Positions 62,883-64,000 of a stretch of 64,000 nucleotides of DNA are shown here, in pieces. Within the stretch, counting starts at the first letter, position 1, and every line of letters begins with the position of its first letter. The stretch spans positions 1,116,001 through 1,180,000 of the forward strand of contig CAVXUW010000002.1 in assembly GCA_963765105.1 (NCBI GenBank), read 5' to 3'. The stretch is from CALMEC01 sp963765105 (lineage in GTDB: Bacteria > Actinomycetota > Thermoleophilia > Miltoncostaeales > Miltoncostaeaceae). The position numbers and the translations under genes are program-made. Under the pieces are notes generated by a model. It saw only the letters and a program-made list of their open reading frames with translations, was not told the origin of the DNA and made no database searches.

Positions 62883-63261
62883 GGGCATCATCGGGTTCGT
62901 CGTCGGGGGGTGGAACATCGCGAGTCACAGTTTCGATGAGTTGGGTGAGCGCCACGGCATCGTCGTGATGCTGGTCATACGCGAAACGCAGCTGCGGCGT
63001 CTCACGCGTGCGAAGTTCACGGGCGATGCGTCCCTGAAGCACGCCGCGGGCCGATTCCAGGCCGGTGGCCGCTCCTTCCTTGGCCTTCGGGTTGAGAACG
63101 GTCCAGAACACCGTGGCTTCCTTGAGATCCTGCGTGGCGCGAACCTCGGTGACCGTGACCGTCGCCAGGCGTGGGTCGCTCAAGGAGCGCCTCACTGCTT
63201 CGGCGAGAACCTCACGGAGTGCTTCGTTGACGCGTCGTTGGCGCCCTCCCCCACGCGCCAC
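62875..63261 (-). CDS. rbfA: Ribosome-binding factor A
   Basis: Assembly factor for the 30S subunit acting near 16S helix 1. The 128-residue protein begins at GTG 63261 (VARGGGRQRRVNEALREVL), one nt after the upstream stop. It contains DPRLATVTVTEVRATQDLKEATVFWTVL and RELRTRETPQLRFAYD, the KH-like core of RbfA, and an acidic Asp/Pro tail. An extension to 63372 would include the upstream gene and is rejected. Confidence 0.94.
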   Translation of the reverse strand: MARGGGRQRRVNEALREVLAEAVRRSLSDPRLATVTVTEVRATQDLKEATVFWTVLNPKAKEGAATGLESARGVLQGRIARELRTRETPQLRFAYDQHHDDAVALTQLIETVTRDVPPPDDEPDDAHA

Positions 63262-63262
63262 G

Positions 63263-63589
63263 TCAGCCGCCCACAAGAAATGGGCTGGCGTCGGTGGCAG
63301 TGACGATGTCGCGCGATGCATCGAGCAGCTCAAACTCGGGGTCGTTGTCGAACCAGCGGGCCGCCGCGTCAATCAGTCGGTTGGCCTCGGCCGCGTCTCG
63401 AGTGACAAACGCCAGCGTGAGGCGAGCGCGTCGATGACGGTCATGGTCGTCGGTCTCAGCCACCGAACACGAAAAGTTCTTTCTCGCAGCGGCCTTCACC
63501 CGTGACAGGTGCTTTCGTTTGTCTTTGAGTGATGCGGCGTGCGCCAGATGAAGGTCAACTGAGAGCACGCCAACGAAGCCGCAGGACAT
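63263..63589 (-). CDS. DUF503 (YlxP-like) protein
   Basis: A 108-residue protein of the YlxP/DUF503 family often encoded between infB and rbfA and linked to 30S maturation. The hallmark N-terminus VGVLSVDLHLAHAASLKDKRKHLSRVKAAAR is present, followed by the beta strand FSCSVAETDDHDRHRRARLTLAFV and the C-terminal AARWFDNDPEFELLD. ATG 63589. It lies 5 nt after the infB stop. Confidence 0.95.
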   Translation of the reverse strand: MSCGFVGVLSVDLHLAHAASLKDKRKHLSRVKAAARKNFSCSVAETDDHDRHRRARLTLAFVTRDAAEANRLIDAAARWFDNDPEFELLDASRDIVTATDASPFLVGG

Positions 63590-63594
63590 CAGGC

Positions 63595-64000
63595 TTACTC
63601 GGCGCTCTCCGTCACGGCAGCGACCTGTTCGGTACGGGCCACCTCTTTGTGCTCGTACACCTCGATGACGTCACCGTCTTTGATGTCGTTGTAGCCGTCG
63701 AGGACGATTCCGCATTCAAAGCCTTGTGTGACTTCACGCACATCGTCATTGAACCGCCGTACGGAGCCGATCTTTCCTTCGTGGACGATCGCACCGTCCC
63801 GCACCAGGCGCATCAAGGCGTTGCGACGCACGACGCCTTCCGTGACGTAGCTGCCGGCGATTGTGCCGACGCGGGAGGCGCGGAATGTGGTGCGTACCTC
63901 GAGGCTGCCCATGGCCTGTTCGATGATCTCGGGGGCCAGCATTCCCACAAGTGCGTCGCGTACCTCGTCGATGGCGCGGTAGATGACGCTGTAGGTGCGC
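63595..64000 (-). CDS. infB: Translation initiation factor IF-2, C-terminal part, cut by window edge
   Basis: The last ~134 residues of IF-2, extending past the right edge. They match domain IV: a YSVIYRAIDEVRDALVGMLAPE segment near the start, EVRTTFRASRVGTIAGSYVTEGVV, NALMRLVRDGAIVHEGKIGSVRRFNDDVREV, FECGIVLDGYNDIKDGDVIE, the fMet-tRNA-binding domain C2. The stop at 63595-63597 is followed by the DUF503 gene, the usual cluster. The GTPase part lies outside the window. Confidence 0.95.
   Translation of the reverse strand, partial: RTYSVIYRAIDEVRDALVGMLAPEIIEQAMGSLEVRTTFRASRVGTIAGSYVTEGVVRRNALMRLVRDGAIVHEGKIGSVRRFNDDVREVTQGFECGIVLDGYNDIKDGDVIEVYEHKEVARTEQVAAVTESAE

Overview
The window looks like chromosomal DNA of an uncultured or little-studied high-GC actinobacterium (phylum Actinomycetota). 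Signs are strongly G/C-biased third codon positions, a murT/gatD lipid II amidation pair, a DUF3052 gene, the translation cluster infB-ylxP-rbfA-nrnA-truB-ribF-rpsO-pnp, and frequent GTG starts with 1-8 nt gene overlaps. The LL-diaminopimelate aminotransferase route (dapL) and the order recA-thpR-cinA-rodZ-ftsK recall Thermoleophilia-like lineages, but class is an inference. I found no tRNA, rRNA, CRISPR array, IS element or phage cluster.

Layout. 0-9 kb: a cut-off membrane protein, an aldehyde dehydrogenase, an assimilatory APS reductase (cysH), arginase, a lipoprotein glycoside hydrolase that appears to start at CTG, a secreted DUF4397 protein and ahcY. 9-16 kb: a membrane GAF-GGDEF cyclase, a secreted DUF11 protein, a rhodanese-metallo-beta-lactamase fusion followed by a TauE/SafE exporter, and a lipocalin. 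15.6-20 kb is gene-poor accessory DNA. It holds a DUF11 gene remnant, a lone ApeA-like HEPN protein (probable anti-phage RNase), a small secreted protein and an imperfect 36-37 bp direct repeat. 20-26.5 kb: a methyltransferase, an OmpA-domain protein, a primary-type sigma factor, an ABC exporter pair riddled with frameshifts, yqgE and a hydrolase. 26.5-31 kb: rpiA, murT-methyltransferase-gatD, and a mazEF-like toxin-antitoxin pair. 31-36 kb: the minus-strand chain miaB-miaA-dapF-dapL-dut, in which miaA and dapL seem to start at CTG. 36-39.4 kb: a 2-oxoacid dehydrogenase complex (E1 alpha, E1 beta, E2). 39.4-46 kb: a broken RHH-PIN toxin-antitoxin module, then recA, thpR, cinA, rodZ-like and ftsK. 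46-64 kb: a SOD-fold protein with an altered active site, DUF3052, the chain dapB-cupin-unknown-dapA-rnj-uvrA-like, a GGDEF/HD-GYP protein, and the M16-pnp-rpsO-ribF-truB-nrnA-rbfA-ylxP-infB cluster.

How they work together. dapA, dapB, dapL and dapF make meso-diaminopimelate for lysine and peptidoglycan, and MurT/GatD amidate lipid II. rnj, pnp and nrnA cover RNA turnover, and pnp/nrnA sit with ribosome-maturation genes. The two c-di-GMP proteins (one cyclase, one cyclase plus HD-GYP phosphodiesterase) sit about 44 kb apart. The rhodanese-MBL protein plus TauE suggests persulfide oxidation coupled to export of the sulfite formed.

The most notable points are three independent CTG start candidates with Shine-Dalgarno support, the solitary ApeA-like defence gene, the second-shell-altered SOD-like protein, a methyltransferase wedged between murT and gatD, and two accessory loci (ABC exporter, RHH-PIN) broken by many single-base indels while the rest of the window is clean.
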